Source of the DNA: Neobacillus niacini
GTDB taxonomy: Bacteria; Bacillota; Bacilli; Bacillales; Cytobacillaceae
Reading direction: 5' to 3'
NCBI RefSeq assembly: GCF_030817595.1
Contig: NZ_JAUSZN010000001.1
Coordinates: 4,533,501 to 4,597,500 of the forward strand
DNA: 64,000 nt
Below are positions 49,275 through 58,082 of this stretch, one piece after another. Each line of letters starts with the position of its first letter. Position 1 is the first letter of the stretch. Both the position numbers and the translations under genes were made by a program. The notes below the pieces were generated by a model. The model searched no databases. It was given only the letters and a program-made list of their open reading frames with translations, and had not been told where the DNA came from.

Positions 49275-50780
49275 ATGAATGTAAATGAAATGATGGCGGG
49301 GTGGACCTCGTACTTTTATCAGCTTCCGAACCTATTATTTGCTCTTCTAGTCTTACTGGTTGGCTGGCTGATTGCCAAAAGCATTGGTAAAAGTGTGGAA
49401 GCTCTTCTGAGGAGAACTAAATTTGATGACAAGTTGTTTGCCAACGTTGGGACAAAGAAATATTCTTCAGAAATCATAATAGGAAAAATCGTTTATTATA
49501 TTTTACTGGTTGTCGTGTGGATTATCTTTTTTAATATGCTTAACTTAAGCTTAATTGCGACACCGCTCGTACAAATGCTGACGATGATTACAGCAGCGAT
49601 TCCAAACTTATTGAAAGCTGCCCTTATTTTACTATTTGCTTGGGGTGTTGCTTCGCTACTTCGTATCCTTTTTAAAAAGGGAGCGGCTATGGTTCATTTG
49701 GAACGCCGCTTCGTTCAATGGAAAATCGCCATAAGTCAAAGTGAAGCGGTAAACAAGGTAAACGGTATTGCAAAGGCAATCTTCTATTTTGTACTTTTAC
49801 TATTCTTGCCGGGAGTATTAGGAGCGTTACAGATTGAAGGCGTTTCTGAACCATTTGCCGATACGCTTTCAACCTTACTAGCCTTCATACCTAAGCTATT
49901 TGCGGCAGCCCTTATTGTGTTTGTCGGTTGGCTGATTGCAAAAATAGTCCGAGATATCCTAACAAACTTCTTGAGCAGTATTGGGACAGAAAAACTTGGT
50001 CAACGTATAGGAATCGTAAAAACGAAGGATAGCATTAGTCTATCAAGTATTATCGGAAACATTGCGTTTATTTTAATCTTAATCCCTACCATCATTACTG
50101 CTTTAGAAAAACTTGATTTAAAAGGCATTTCGGATCCAGCCATTGCGATGCTTCATGATGTTGTATCGCTTATACCAAACATTGCCGTGGCTGTTATTCT
50201 GATCTTAGTGGGGATTTGGCTTGGAAAATGGGTGGAGAAAATCGTCACTCAAATGCTTTGGCGTTTAAAGATTGATAGTGTGTTTACCCAAATGGGTGTC
50301 GGCTCACTTAAACCTGAGCAATCAACGTATACGCTTTCTCAAATTATCGGAATGCTGGCTAAAATTGTCGTTATATTATTATTCGCAGTTGAGGCCTTAC
50401 AAATTGTTCAATTAGAATTCCTTGTTGTTCTAGGAACAGCAGTGATTTCGTACTTACCAATGTTGTTCGCCGCCCTTATTATTTTGGGAATTGGTTTATA
50501 TCTTGGTAATTTAGTTCAGCGTATTTTACAGAATATCCTTAAAAACAGCTATTCAAGAACTCTCGCAGCGATTGCGAAATATGCCATTTTTTCGATTACC
50601 ATCTTTATGGCTTTAGATCAGCTGGGTGTAGCACACTCCATTGTCAATGCTGCATTTATTCTCCTATTAGGCGGATTAGCATTAGCGTTTGGACTTGCAT
50701 TCGGACTTGGAGGCAAAGACTTCGCTTCCAAATATCTGCGTAAACTGGATCAAAAAATCGATAACAAAATAATAGAATAA
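49275..50780 (+). CDS. Mechanosensitive-channel-like membrane protein with repeated TM-helix domains
   Basis: 501 residues. Four tandem copies of a unit with an amphipathic helix and two membrane helices. Copies of ALxILxxGWxxA occur near residues 25, 110, 210, 305 and 395 (for example LLVGWLIAKSIGKSVEALL, VFVGWLIAKIVRDIL, ILVGIWLGKWVEKIV). This matches the TM_helix repeat family related to MscS channels (CmpX-like). AAAAGGAGATTGG precedes the ATG. A role in osmotic or membrane-stress response is inference from the family and the stress-gene surroundings. Confidence 0.8.
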   Translation: MNVNEMMAGWTSYFYQLPNLLFALLVLLVGWLIAKSIGKSVEALLRRTKFDDKLFANVGTKKYSSEIIIGKIVYYILLVVVWIIFFNMLNLSLIATPLVQMLTMITAAIPNLLKAALILLFAWGVASLLRILFKKGAAMVHLERRFVQWKIAISQSEAVNKVNGIAKAIFYFVLLLFLPGVLGALQIEGVSEPFADTLSTLLAFIPKLFAAALIVFVGWLIAKIVRDILTNFLSSIGTEKLGQRIGIVKTKDSISLSSIIGNIAFILILIPTIITALEKLDLKGISDPAIAMLHDVVSLIPNIAVAVILILVGIWLGKWVEKIVTQMLWRLKIDSVFTQMGVGSLKPEQSTYTLSQIIGMLAKIVVILLFAVEALQIVQLEFLVVLGTAVISYLPMLFAALIILGIGLYLGNLVQRILQNILKNSYSRTLAAIAKYAIFSITIFMALDQLGVAHSIVNAAFILLLGGLALAFGLAFGLGGKDFASKYLRKLDQKIDNKIIE

Positions 50781-50805
50781 GAGATTCGTTGAAGCTAAAC
50801 GAAAT

Positions 50806-50847
50806 AATAACAATCCGGATCTACGTGATTTCGGATTGTTATTTTTA
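50806..50847 (+). terminator. Terminator after the channel gene, carrying a MITE insertion in its tail
   Basis: ATAACAATCCG/CGGATTGTTAT then TTTTTATA. The 8-bp target duplication of copy 4 starts in this T tract at 50842. Confidence 0.88.
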
Positions 50848-50849
50848 TA

Positions 50850-51091
50850 GGCTGTGTAAAAGGACACTGTTGATTTTAGAACCTGTTGATTGGAGCGAAA
50901 GGCGCTCGATCCTCAAAAATGCTATCGCATTTTCTTCGTGCGGTGATTATTCGAGGGAGTAAATTCAAAATCCTGCGGGATGAACGAGCTGAGTGAGACC
51001 CCGCAGGTCGGGACGACCGAGGAGGCTCACGGGCGAGCCCGCGAACCGCTCGCGCCTGTAGCGCAAATCAACAGCCCAGTTTAACACAGCC
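50850..51091 (+). mobile_element. MITE-like element, copy 4, with perfect 8-bp target duplication
   Basis: 242 bp. Left end GGCTGTGTAAAAG, right end TTTAACACAGCC. TTTTTATA stands at 50842-50849 and again at 51092-51099. The core matches the other copies but has an extra segment of about 60 nt in the left arm, including GGTGATTATTCG. No transposase. It is the youngest-looking copy. Confidence 0.92.
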
Positions 51092-51120
51092 TTTTTATAA
51101 GAAGGGAGGAAGGCTGCTCA

Positions 51121-52413
51121 ATGACAATTATAAATCTATTATTGATAGCCCTTTTAATTGCACTAACCGGCTTTTTTGTAGCGATAGAATTTGCGATTGT
51201 AAAGGTTCGCCCATCTAGAATTGATCAATTAATTGCGGAAGGGAAAAAGGGTGCAGTTTCTGCTAAAAAGGTAGTAAACCACCTGGATGAATACCTATCA
51301 GCCTGTCAATTGGGGATAACGGTAACAGCACTCGGACTCGGTTGGCTGGGAGAACCCACTGTGGAAAAAATAATCCATCCCTTGTTTTCTGTATTAAATA
51401 TCAACGAGTCGCTTTCACATATTCTCTCTTTTATTATTGCCTTTGTAGCTGTTACATTTCTCCATGTCGTAGTGGGGGAATTAGCCCCGAAAACCGTTGC
51501 TATTCACAAGGCAGAAGAGGTAGCACTTCTGTTTGCTGCCCCGATCATAGGATTTACCAAAGTGATGCGCCCCTTTATTTGGGCACTAAACGGTTCTGCT
51601 AGACTGCTGGTTGGAATTTTCGGCTTAAAACCGGAATCCGAACAAGAATTAGCTCATTCTGAAGAAGAGCTCCGTTTGCTGTTATCGGAAAGCTATAAGA
51701 AGGGTGAAATCAATCAAAATGAATTAAACTATGTGAACAATATTTTTGAATTTGATGAGAGAGTGGCAAAAGAGATCATGGTACCCCGGACTGAGATTAG
51801 TACCATTTCAATTAACGATTCCATTGATGTGGTTTTAAACAAGGTAAGAGCGGAGAATTATTCCAGGTACCCTGTCATGGAGGGTGACAAAGACAACATT
51901 ATAGGGGTTCTTAACGTTAAAGTGATGGTAACGGCCCAACTCATGAATAAAAAAGAAGGGAGTCTAAGACCCTTCATTAAACCTGTGATTAAAGCCATTG
52001 AAACGATCCCTATCCATGATTTATTGGTGAGAATGCAAAAAGAACGCACGCAAATGGCAATCCTTGTCGATGAATACGGTGGTACATCTGGGTTAGTAAC
52101 GGTAGAGGATATTATTGAGGAAATTGTCGGTGAGGTACGAGATGAATTTGACACTGATGAAGTAGCAAAGATTCAAAAGGTAAAGGAAAACCATTATTTA
52201 TTGGATGGAAAAGTGTTAATTGAGGATGTTAACAGTTTACTCGGTACAAACATAGCCGGTGAAAGAATTGATACGATCGGTGGCTGGTTCCTTACACAAA
52301 ACTTTGACGTTGGTATTGGCACAGAGGCTAAGTTCGATGGATACCTGTTCAAAGTCCGTGAGGCAGTGGGTCACCATATTTTGTATTTAGATGTAAAAAA
52401 AATTGTCAGCTAA
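51121..52413 (+). CDS. CNNM/CBS-pair membrane protein (hemolysin C family, YhdP/MpfA-like)
   Basis: 430 residues. The DUF21/CNNM membrane domain (about 1-185, [17 protein letters not shown] start) is followed by two CBS domains (about 200-325, [20 protein letters not shown] and [26 protein letters not shown]) and a CorC/HlyC domain. Relatives such as B. subtilis MpfA export Mg2+; the CorA importer 4 kb away makes a magnesium role attractive but unproven. AGGGAGGAAGG precedes the ATG. Confidence 0.88.
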   Translation: MTIINLLLIALLIALTGFFVAIEFAIVKVRPSRIDQLIAEGKKGAVSAKKVVNHLDEYLSACQLGITVTALGLGWLGEPTVEKIIHPLFSVLNINESLSHILSFIIAFVAVTFLHVVVGELAPKTVAIHKAEEVALLFAAPIIGFTKVMRPFIWALNGSARLLVGIFGLKPESEQELAHSEEELRLLLSESYKKGEINQNELNYVNNIFEFDERVAKEIMVPRTEISTISINDSIDVVLNKVRAENYSRYPVMEGDKDNIIGVLNVKVMVTAQLMNKKEGSLRPFIKPVIKAIETIPIHDLLVRMQKERTQMAILVDEYGGTSGLVTVEDIIEEIVGEVRDEFDTDEVAKIQKVKENHYLLDGKVLIEDVNSLLGTNIAGERIDTIGGWFLTQNFDVGIGTEAKFDGYLFKVREAVGHHILYLDVKKIVS

Positions 52414-52420
52414 GCAAATG

Positions 52421-52459
52421 AAAGGCACACGTCATGTTAGATAACGTGTGCCTTTATGC
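52421..52459. terminator. Bidirectional terminator between convergent genes
   Basis: AAAGGCACACGT/ACGTGTGCCTTT hairpin. Weak T tracts on both sides suit the plus gene at 51121 and the minus gene at 52506. Confidence 0.75.
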
Positions 52460-52505
52460 GGTATAAGGAGTGATTTGGAATCCAGACTTGCCATTATACT
52501 GTTTA

Positions 52506-53228
52506 TTAGTGCTCATTAACGGGCGTATGCAGGGTATTTTTTAGTTTTTCCTCCATGACTTTAATGTCATTTTTGAATAGTTTGGAAATGACGTTTTCTT
52601 CACCGAATAACAGAATCTGATCGCCTTCGTGTATTTTTGTATGATAGATATTTTTTCTAAGTTTTAATTCGCCTCTTTTGATAAACAAGACAACAAACTC
52701 TAATTGGTCATAATCTTGAATCACTTGATTGATCTGTTTTTGATAGAGGGAAGAATCTTTATAGATATGAAGATTCAGCAGCTTGTCTTGTTCTTCGGAC
52801 ATAAAGATGTCTCTTATTGGCAAATCACCAAGTTCAATATTCTGTTTCATGTCCTGCTTAAATACCTTTGCTAACTTCGTTTGCACAGTTTTTAGCTTTA
52901 AAATAGCAAAGATAAGGAGAACACCGCCCGCCGCAAGGAAAATATCCTTCGTTCGAAGATCCTCAGATAAAATCGTACTAATGGATGAAATGATAACAGC
53001 CAGTGAGAAGGCCCCAAATAGGATTAGAAAAGTGGCTAGTTTCCTGCGAACCGGGTGGCCTAAAATTAACTCCGACTCTCCAGTTGTAAAGCCTGTACCT
53101 GTCATTAATGAAATGACCTGAAACCTTGAAACCTCCAACTTTAAATCCGTTAACCGAAAAAGAATGACAAAAATTTCGATGACAGTAGTAATGATGATGA
53201 AATAGATGAGTAAAAAGAATAGATTCAT
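52506..53228 (-). CDS. Membrane protein with C-terminal TrkA-C (RCK_C) domain
   Basis: 240 residues from ATG 53228 (AGAGGTGAAA upstream; the longer frame to 53288 is unsupported). Three membrane helices (about 3-23, 62-85, 93-112) with SLMTGTGFTTGESELILGHP between the first two. A cytosolic linker follows, then a TrkA-C fold (about 155-225, ending GDQILLFGEENVISKLF). TrkA-C domains bind ligands such as c-di-AMP in K+ transport proteins, so ion transport is plausible. A perfect sigma-B promoter lies upstream. Confidence 0.75.
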   Translation of the reverse strand: MNLFFLLIYFIIITTVIEIFVILFRLTDLKLEVSRFQVISLMTGTGFTTGESELILGHPVRRKLATFLILFGAFSLAVIISSISTILSEDLRTKDIFLAAGGVLLIFAILKLKTVQTKLAKVFKQDMKQNIELGDLPIRDIFMSEEQDKLLNLHIYKDSSLYQKQINQVIQDYDQLEFVVLFIKRGELKLRKNIYHTKIHEGDQILLFGEENVISKLFKNDIKVMEEKLKNTLHTPVNEH

Positions 53229-53324
53229 TTTTTCACCTCTGAATCCAAAAAATTGGCTGGGGCTGCATAGCCCCAACCTTTTTATCACTGCATTTTCTTA
53301 ACAGTTCGGTGACTTATTAGTTAA

Positions 53325-53349
53325 ATACCCGATAACTGTCGCCTTAAAC
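53325..53349 (-). promoter_or_regulatory. Sigma-B promoter 2 (perfect match)
   Basis: On the minus strand: GTTTAA (53349-53344), 13 bp, GGGTAT (53330-53325), about 97 bp before the TrkA-C membrane protein. The rest of the 53229-53549 gap holds no gene. Confidence 0.85.
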
Positions 53350-53549
53350 TGTTTTTAAGAAAAAAGAAAAGGCTCGATAGATTACGAGTATTTCAAAACG
53401 GTTAAATAGAGAAAAAGGAGTTTTAGATTGGTTATTAAGTGGTACATCATAAACATGGGTTATAAGTTCACTGGATGACGAGTGGAATGTACGTATCAGA
53501 TTTTCTACGAGCTTCTTTTCTTGAAATGAGATGTAAAGGAGGACTTTAT

Positions 53550-53699
53550 ATGAAACGAGTTTTATCGATGAAAGGACTTTTAACGGTTTTAGGAATGGGA
53601 GTATCGGTCGCGAAGTGGTTTGCGTATAAACCCAATAGAATGAAAGTAAAAAATATACTTGGAAAATTGAACATTACACCTTCGTTTAATAAGAAATAA
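53550..53699 (+). CDS. Small 49-residue protein of the KPNR pair
   Basis: MKRVLSMKGLLTVLGMGVSVAKWF gives one hydrophobic N-terminal segment, then the basic AYKPNRMKVKNILGKLN. AAAGGAGGAC precedes the ATG. The pattern M(K/N)KVLSM-hydrophobic-KPNR-K-L recurs in the minus-strand gene at 55671, so the two are paralogues. Family unknown. It is followed by a very strong terminator. Confidence 0.75.
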   Translation: MKRVLSMKGLLTVLGMGVSVAKWFAYKPNRMKVKNILGKLNITPSFNKK

Positions 53700-53724
53700 A
53701 CATTCTGATAGAGATAAGGAAGTC

Positions 53725-53756
53725 AAAAGACATGCGGTGCTCCGCATGTCTTTTTG
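53725..53756 (+). terminator. Intrinsic terminator after the 53550 gene
   Basis: AAAGACATGCGG/CCGCATGTCTTT with a TGCT loop, then TTTTTG. Confidence 0.92.
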
Positions 53757-53783
53757 TAAAATCAGCTATTTTTGTAAATGTAG

Positions 53784-53809
53784 GATTAGCTTTATGAAAG
53801 AACGGGTAT
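53784..53809 (+). promoter_or_regulatory. Sigma-B promoter 3
   Basis: GATTAG-N14-GGGTAT, 38 bp before the AI-2E-family gene. Confidence 0.65.
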
Positions 53810-53847
53810 TTATTCGTAAAGGGTTTTGCTAATTGGAGGTGAGGAAC

Positions 53848-54999
53848 ATGCTGCACACGAGGGCATTTCGATTTGGTTACGGTCTTTTGCTTATTTTTTT
53901 AATTATTTTTGTCGCAATGAAAATTGATTTTATTTTCCAACCTGTCTTTTTACTTGCCCAAACACTGTTTTTCCCCTTCTTGTTGTCCGGGGTGCTTTAT
54001 TACTTGTTTCGCCCGCTGGTGAATTATCTTCAATTAAAAAATATTCCCAGAACATTTTCTATCCTGTTGATCTATTTACTATTCGGTCTATTAATCTCAT
54101 TATTAATCTTTCTTGGCGGACCTGTTCTGAAAGAGCAAATGAAAAGTTTCGTCGATAGCACGCCTCAACTTATGGAGGCGATACCGGAGAAATTGACTGA
54201 GCTTGAGCAGAGTAAATGGTTCAATCAGTTACAGGAAAATGACAGTGTTGATGTAGAAAAGGCTTCCGAAGCGATTACTAAGTCGGTTTCTTCAAGTCTT
54301 TCTACAATTGGAACAAATTTTATGAATATTATTGGGGTACTTGCAAGTATTGTAATCATCTTTACGACTGTTCCGTTTATTCTCTATTACATGTTAAAAG
54401 AAGGCGAAAAGGCGCCTTTGTATATTCTCCGTTTATTGCCAGTGAGGCAGCAGAAAAATGGACGAAAAATATTAGCTGATTTAGATGAAGCGCTCAGTTC
54501 GTATATTCAAGGCCAAGTTCTTGTTAGTTTTTGTATAGGTGTCATGCTTTTTATTGGGTATTTGCTTATTGACCTTGACTACTCCCTTCTTGTTGCGATT
54601 TTTGCCATGTTTACAAATGTCATCCCGTTTATCGGTCCGATTCTTGCGATTATTCCTGCAATGATTATTGCGTCGATCGATTCACCGATGATGGTGGTAA
54701 AAGTCCTCATGGTTATGATTGTCGTCCAACAGATTGAGGGACACATTATTTCACCTCAAGTGATGGGGAAAAGGCTAGAAATCCATCCGCTCACGATCAT
54801 ATCCTTGTTACTTGCAGCAGGACGTATAGGAGGGGTTCTCGGGTTAATCATCGCGGTTCCCGTGTATGCGGTCATTAAGGTAATTGCCCACCATAGCTAC
54901 CGGTTATGGAAGCTGAGAAAAGAGAAATCGATCGAGGAAAAAATCATCAAGGGGGAAAACAAAGATGAAACAAAGTCATATAATGACGCCATTTTTTAA
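53848..54999 (+). CDS. AI-2E-family (PerM) membrane transporter
   Basis: 383 residues, about eight membrane helices. The large extracytoplasmic loop between helices 3 and 4 (about 90-160) and QIEGHIISPQVMGKRLEIHPLTII are typical of the family. Start ATG 53848 with GGAGGTGAGG; an in-frame TTG at 53833 lies before that site. The family includes Na+(Li+)/H+ antiporters and AI-2 exporters; substrate here unknown. Sigma-B-like promoter upstream. Confidence 0.85.
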   Translation: MLHTRAFRFGYGLLLIFLIIFVAMKIDFIFQPVFLLAQTLFFPFLLSGVLYYLFRPLVNYLQLKNIPRTFSILLIYLLFGLLISLLIFLGGPVLKEQMKSFVDSTPQLMEAIPEKLTELEQSKWFNQLQENDSVDVEKASEAITKSVSSSLSTIGTNFMNIIGVLASIVIIFTTVPFILYYMLKEGEKAPLYILRLLPVRQQKNGRKILADLDEALSSYIQGQVLVSFCIGVMLFIGYLLIDLDYSLLVAIFAMFTNVIPFIGPILAIIPAMIIASIDSPMMVVKVLMVMIVVQQIEGHIISPQVMGKRLEIHPLTIISLLLAAGRIGGVLGLIIAVPVYAVIKVIAHHSYRLWKLRKEKSIEEKIIKGENKDETKSYNDAIF

Positions 55000-55016
55000 C
55001 TGGATGTGGCTAGAAA

Positions 55017-55043
55017 GTTTCATGTTTATACATGAACGGGTAA
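55017..55043 (+). promoter_or_regulatory. Sigma-B promoter 4
   Basis: GTTTCA-N15-GGGTAA, 32 bp before the DksA/TraR-like gene. Confidence 0.6.
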
Positions 55044-55075
55044 ATAACAGGAAAGAAGTATGGGAGGGAAAATAA

Positions 55076-55552
55076 ATGTTATCAAAAGAAGAGCTGAGCT
55101 ATTTTAAGAAAAAGTTACTACAACTGAAAGAAGAAACCATTCAAATGGTAGAAACCAATGAGCCTTTATCGTTCGAGGATTACGGTGAATTAACCAGCTA
55201 TGATAATCATTTTGCCGATACGGCCACACAATTGGAAGAACGAGAAAGACAAAGGGTTTTGCATGAGACAGCAAACAATCTCCTCGAAGAAGTGAATGAG
55301 GCGTTGGAGCGGATTAAAACAGGTTCTTTTGGCGTTTGTGTCGATACTGGAGAACCGATTCCCTATGAAAGGCTAAAAGCTCTGCCGTATGCCAAACGAA
55401 CGGTAGAGGCGCAAAAAGAGCAGGAGAAAGAGAGAATGGTAAGCCCTCCGGAGGATCCGTCTTTTTTAACCCCAGAGGAAGATGTAAGAGGAGATAAGCG
55501 GATTCAAACCGTAGATGAATTGATCAGCGTGCATGGTAACTCATCTTCCTAA
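55076..55552 (+). CDS. DksA/TraR-like stress protein (YteA/YocK type) with a degenerate zinc finger
   Basis: 158 residues. The N-terminal coiled coil (about 5-75) includes YDNHFADTATQLEERER. Then GSFGVCVDTGEPIPYERLKALPYAKRTVEAQ stands where DksA has its C4 zinc finger. Only one of the four cysteines remains, as in YocK/YteA relatives. The C-terminal tail is acidic. It is probably a sigma-B-controlled regulator or RNA-polymerase secondary-channel protein. Confidence 0.85.
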   Translation: MLSKEELSYFKKKLLQLKEETIQMVETNEPLSFEDYGELTSYDNHFADTATQLEERERQRVLHETANNLLEEVNEALERIKTGSFGVCVDTGEPIPYERLKALPYAKRTVEAQKEQEKERMVSPPEDPSFLTPEEDVRGDKRIQTVDELISVHGNSSS

Positions 55553-55562
55553 AATTTATTGG

Positions 55563-55598
55563 AAATGTCTTCTTTTCGAGTGAAAGGAAGACATTTTT
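55563..55598 (+). terminator. Intrinsic terminator after the DksA/TraR-like gene
   Basis: AAATGTCTTC/GAAGACATTT hairpin then T-rich. Confidence 0.85.
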
Positions 55599-55631
55599 AC
55601 GTTGAAAGGAATTGCTAGTCGAAGAGGAAAT

Positions 55632-55661
55632 AAAAAGGGCTGGGGTTCTAGGACCCCAGCC
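55632..55661 (-). terminator. Intrinsic terminator of the minus-strand KPNR gene
   Basis: On the minus strand GGCTGGGGT/ACCCCAGCC is followed by five T. Confidence 0.88.
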
Positions 55662-55670
55662 GCTGCTCGA

Positions 55671-55937
55671 TTATTGAATTTTCTCATTGTAAAATTGAAC
55701 GGAATATTGTGCTCCCTCACTCACCATATCATTATCGGGAAAGTCCTTCGGGTGAGGATTTCCGCCCTTATCAATCGGAAGCTGCTCCGACTTGGCGTAT
55801 ACGTTCGGTTTCACCTTACGTTTCAAGTCTCTTAGCATACTTTCAGCTTTAATTCGGTTAGGTTTGTTTGATAGCCATACTGCTGACGCTCCAATTCCTA
55901 CTGCTACCAGCGAGCTCATACTTAGGACTTTATTCAT
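55671..55937 (-). CDS. Small protein of the KPNR pair, 88 residues
   Basis: MNKVLSMSSLVAVGIGASAVWLS gives one N-terminal membrane segment, then NKPNRIKAESMLRDLKRKVKP and a Pro/Asp-rich tail (GGNPHPKDFPDNDMVSEG). AGGAGGTTTT fits ATG 55937 or 55940. It is a paralogue of the 53550 product with an added tail. A perfect sigma-B promoter lies 38 bp upstream. Function unknown. Confidence 0.8.
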   Translation of the reverse strand: MNKVLSMSSLVAVGIGASAVWLSNKPNRIKAESMLRDLKRKVKPNVYAKSEQLPIDKGGNPHPKDFPDNDMVSEGAQYSVQFYNEKIQ

Positions 55938-55974
55938 CATTAAAACCTCCTTAGAATGTGGACTTGTTTTGTAC

Positions 55975-56000
55975 ATACCCGTTTCATTTCACACTTAAAC
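55975..56000 (-). promoter_or_regulatory. Sigma-B promoter 5 (perfect match)
   Basis: On the minus strand: GTTTAA (56000-55995), 14 bp, GGGTAT (55980-55975). Confidence 0.88.
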
Positions 56001-56010
56001 ATTTTTTTAC

Positions 56011-56036
56011 GTTTGGTTTACTCTTTTTAGGGGAAT
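56011..56036 (+). promoter_or_regulatory. Sigma-B promoter 6
   Basis: GTTTGG-N14-GGGAAT, 31 bp before corA, arranged back to back with promoter 5. Confidence 0.5.
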
Positions 56037-56066
56037 CAAAGGATTGGTATGGAAGGAGGTAGTAGT

Positions 56067-56999
56067 ATGGAGAAAAATATCAATTTTGATCAATGGAAAT
56101 GGGTTCAATTAACTAAAAATGAGCTGAATGCGGTATGGGATAAGGAAACACTGCTATCAAGCTGGTTAATGAGCGTTCGGAAAAATAACAACAATTGCGT
56201 AAAAGTGCACGGGATGATCGATGGCGAAAGAGTCGTGAATGGGTCGCTTATTTATCGCCAAAATGTCGATGAGGAAGAAGACCATCGAATTTTTCATTTC
56301 TATCTAACCTGCAATACATTATTTACCGTTGATTTAGAGTTTACCTCTTTTAAAGAACTTTCCCCAGAAGTCATGCTGCGGCAGCTTAATAAAGCGGAGA
56401 ATGCGGTAGATGGCTTTTTATTTTTGTTAGGGGAACTGGTTAATGACTTACTGGGCGAGATTGACCAGTTTGAGGAGTCACTCTATAAGCTGATGTGGGG
56501 TGTTAAAAAGAGGAATGAAATGCGGATTTTGGAACATGTCTTTCATCAGCGGCATGAACTGTTGGTTTGTAAAAATCTGTTGATTCCGATTCAGGAGCTG
56601 AAGATGGCAATAGATGAAACGAATTTTCCTGCAGTTAATAACGGAGAGATTTTTATCCGGACCTGCAAACGGATTGACCGGGCTAATGTGTTGTTGAGGG
56701 AGTATGAGGAGGAGTTAGATTCGATTATTCATTTGGAAGAGGTGATTTCCTCTCATCGAGGCAATGAAATTATGAAAACCTTAACAGTTCTGACGATTAT
56801 TTTTACCCCGATAATGGCGTTGGGGGCGCTGTGGGGAATGAATTTTAAACATATGCCTGAGCTCGGATGGAGATATGGTTACCTTGTTGCTATTATTTCG
56901 ATTGTCGTGTCGACAGCTCTGCTATATGGATACTTAAAAACCAAGGGCTGGACAGGGGATCTTTTAAAAGGGAAAAAGAAAGGTTCCTTTTTTCATTGA
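56067..56999 (+). CDS. corA: CorA-family magnesium transporter
   Basis: 310 residues. The cytosolic N-terminal domain with a long helix is followed by two C-terminal membrane helices. The selectivity motif GMN is at about 257-259, followed by FKHMPELGW. ATG 56067 has AAGGAGGT 7 nt upstream; ATG 56049 lies before that site. Substrate is probably Mg2+, with Co2+ or Zn2+ possible within the family. Confidence 0.9.
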   Translation: MEKNINFDQWKWVQLTKNELNAVWDKETLLSSWLMSVRKNNNNCVKVHGMIDGERVVNGSLIYRQNVDEEEDHRIFHFYLTCNTLFTVDLEFTSFKELSPEVMLRQLNKAENAVDGFLFLLGELVNDLLGEIDQFEESLYKLMWGVKKRNEMRILEHVFHQRHELLVCKNLLIPIQELKMAIDETNFPAVNNGEIFIRTCKRIDRANVLLREYEEELDSIIHLEEVISSHRGNEIMKTLTVLTIIFTPIMALGALWGMNFKHMPELGWRYGYLVAIISIVVSTALLYGYLKTKGWTGDLLKGKKKGSFFH

Positions 57000-57004
57000 A
57001 AAAG

Positions 57005-57029
57005 GTTTGATCGTTGTCCTATCGGGAAT
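57005..57029 (+). promoter_or_regulatory. Sigma-B promoter 7
   Basis: GTTTGA-N13-GGGAAT, about 140 bp before the gene at 57171. A GGTTAG/CTAACC hairpin (57041-57059) and strong AGGAGGGTGG before short frames near 57090-57117 lie in the leader. Confidence 0.55.
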
Positions 57030-57170
57030 AACACTATCAAGGTTAGAAACTAGCTAACCTCATCATCACGATAAATAGAAGGAGGGTGGTTGAAGTATGT
57101 GGTTGCATGTTCGGTAAGACCAGCAGGAATGAAAAACAGCAATCTGAAAAAATAAAAGGAGGAAACCATC

Positions 57171-57527
57171 ATGGGTAAAAATTATGTAGATGAAAAAGAA
57201 ATAGAATCATTGAGACGTAAGGATGAAAATGAATTTACGGACAGTTTTGAAAAAGAACCTACGGGTTATACCGATGGTCAAGATCCTCAGGTGAAGCAGG
57301 AGCTCCCTGGCGATGAAATTGTGGAAGATATAAGAGAGCTTTCACGTCAGCAGGGGCAAAGAGATGGCGATCCAACCTTTTTAAGCGGTGAAAATGTCCA
57401 GCAAGAGAATAATAGGCAGAGATATGGTGATTCGATATCCAAGAATGCTGATAATGAATTTCAACAAAGGGATGGAGATTCGGACTCCGAATCGCAGAAT
57501 AAAAGTAACAATCAAAATCGTTACTAA
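57171..57527 (+). CDS. Hydrophilic, probably disordered stress protein
   Basis: 118 residues with almost no hydrophobic stretch and rich in Asp, Glu, Gln, Asn and Arg. The segment QRDGD recurs (QRDGDPTF, QQRDGDSDSE) and RYGDS is similar. AAAGGAGGAAACC precedes the ATG. The composition resembles desiccation- or stress-protective proteins. I recognise no family. Sigma-B-like promoter and a terminator frame it as a monocistron. Confidence 0.75.
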   Translation: MGKNYVDEKEIESLRRKDENEFTDSFEKEPTGYTDGQDPQVKQELPGDEIVEDIRELSRQQGQRDGDPTFLSGENVQQENNRQRYGDSISKNADNEFQQRDGDSDSESQNKSNNQNRY

Positions 57528-57565
57528 TCCTTAATCGGCCATACACTACCTTTACTATATATAAG

Positions 57566-57595
57566 AGGCTTGCACAAATGGTGCAGGCCTTTTTC
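57566..57595 (+). terminator. Intrinsic terminator after the 57171 gene
   Basis: AGGCTTGCAC/GTGCAGGCCT with a short loop, then five T. Confidence 0.9.
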
Positions 57596-57693
57596 TTGTA
57601 TCCGATACACAACTATTTTCATAGGGATTTGTGTCTATTCGTAAGTTTTCCTAATTCTGGTATAATGCTAGAAAAATATTTTTTTAAAAATAG

Positions 57694-57718
57694 GTTTAGT
57701 TTTTTTTATAAAGGGTAT
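57694..57718 (+). promoter_or_regulatory. Sigma-B promoter 8, autoregulatory, of rsbV-rsbW-sigB
   Basis: GTTTAG-N13-GGGTAT, 31 bp before the rsbV ATG. Autoregulation is the rule for this operon. Confidence 0.85.
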
Positions 57719-57749
57719 GTAAACAGTAAATATTTTTAGAGGTGATAAC

Positions 57750-58082
57750 ATGAAAGTAAATATAGAAAAGCACGAGGATGATAAGGAAATATACGTGAGT
57801 GTTAGTGGAGAAATTGATGCGTATACGGCGCCGAAGCTCAGGGAAGAGTTACTGCCTCTTACGGAGGGCAAGAATAATGTGATTACCGTGAATCTAAAGG
57901 ATGTCTCCTACTTAGACAGTACCGGACTTGGCGTGTTCGTAGGGATGTTTAAGCAGTTAAACAAAAATGATGGGGAACTAAAGCTGGTGGAGTTATCCGA
58001 CCGGCTGAAGCGTCTGTTTAACATTACTGGTTTAAGTCATATTATGAGTATTTCTGACAATGCAGAGGATGTGGGACGATGA
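57750..58082 (+). CDS. rsbV: Anti-anti-sigma factor RsbV
   Basis: 110-residue STAS protein. When unphosphorylated it binds RsbW and frees sigma-B. The phosphorylation site is Ser57 in YLDSTGLGVF. AGAGGTGATAAC precedes the ATG. It is coupled to rsbW by ATGA. Confidence 0.95.
   Translation: MKVNIEKHEDDKEIYVSVSGEIDAYTAPKLREELLPLTEGKNNVITVNLKDVSYLDSTGLGVFVGMFKQLNKNDGELKLVELSDRLKRLFNITGLSHIMSISDNAEDVGR

Noticed and set aside
57090..57155. Short upstream frames before the hydrophilic stress gene
   Set aside because: Strong AGGAGGGTGG precedes several tiny overlapping frames (6-23 codons) but none is convincing over the others; a leader peptide remains possible but unsupported.
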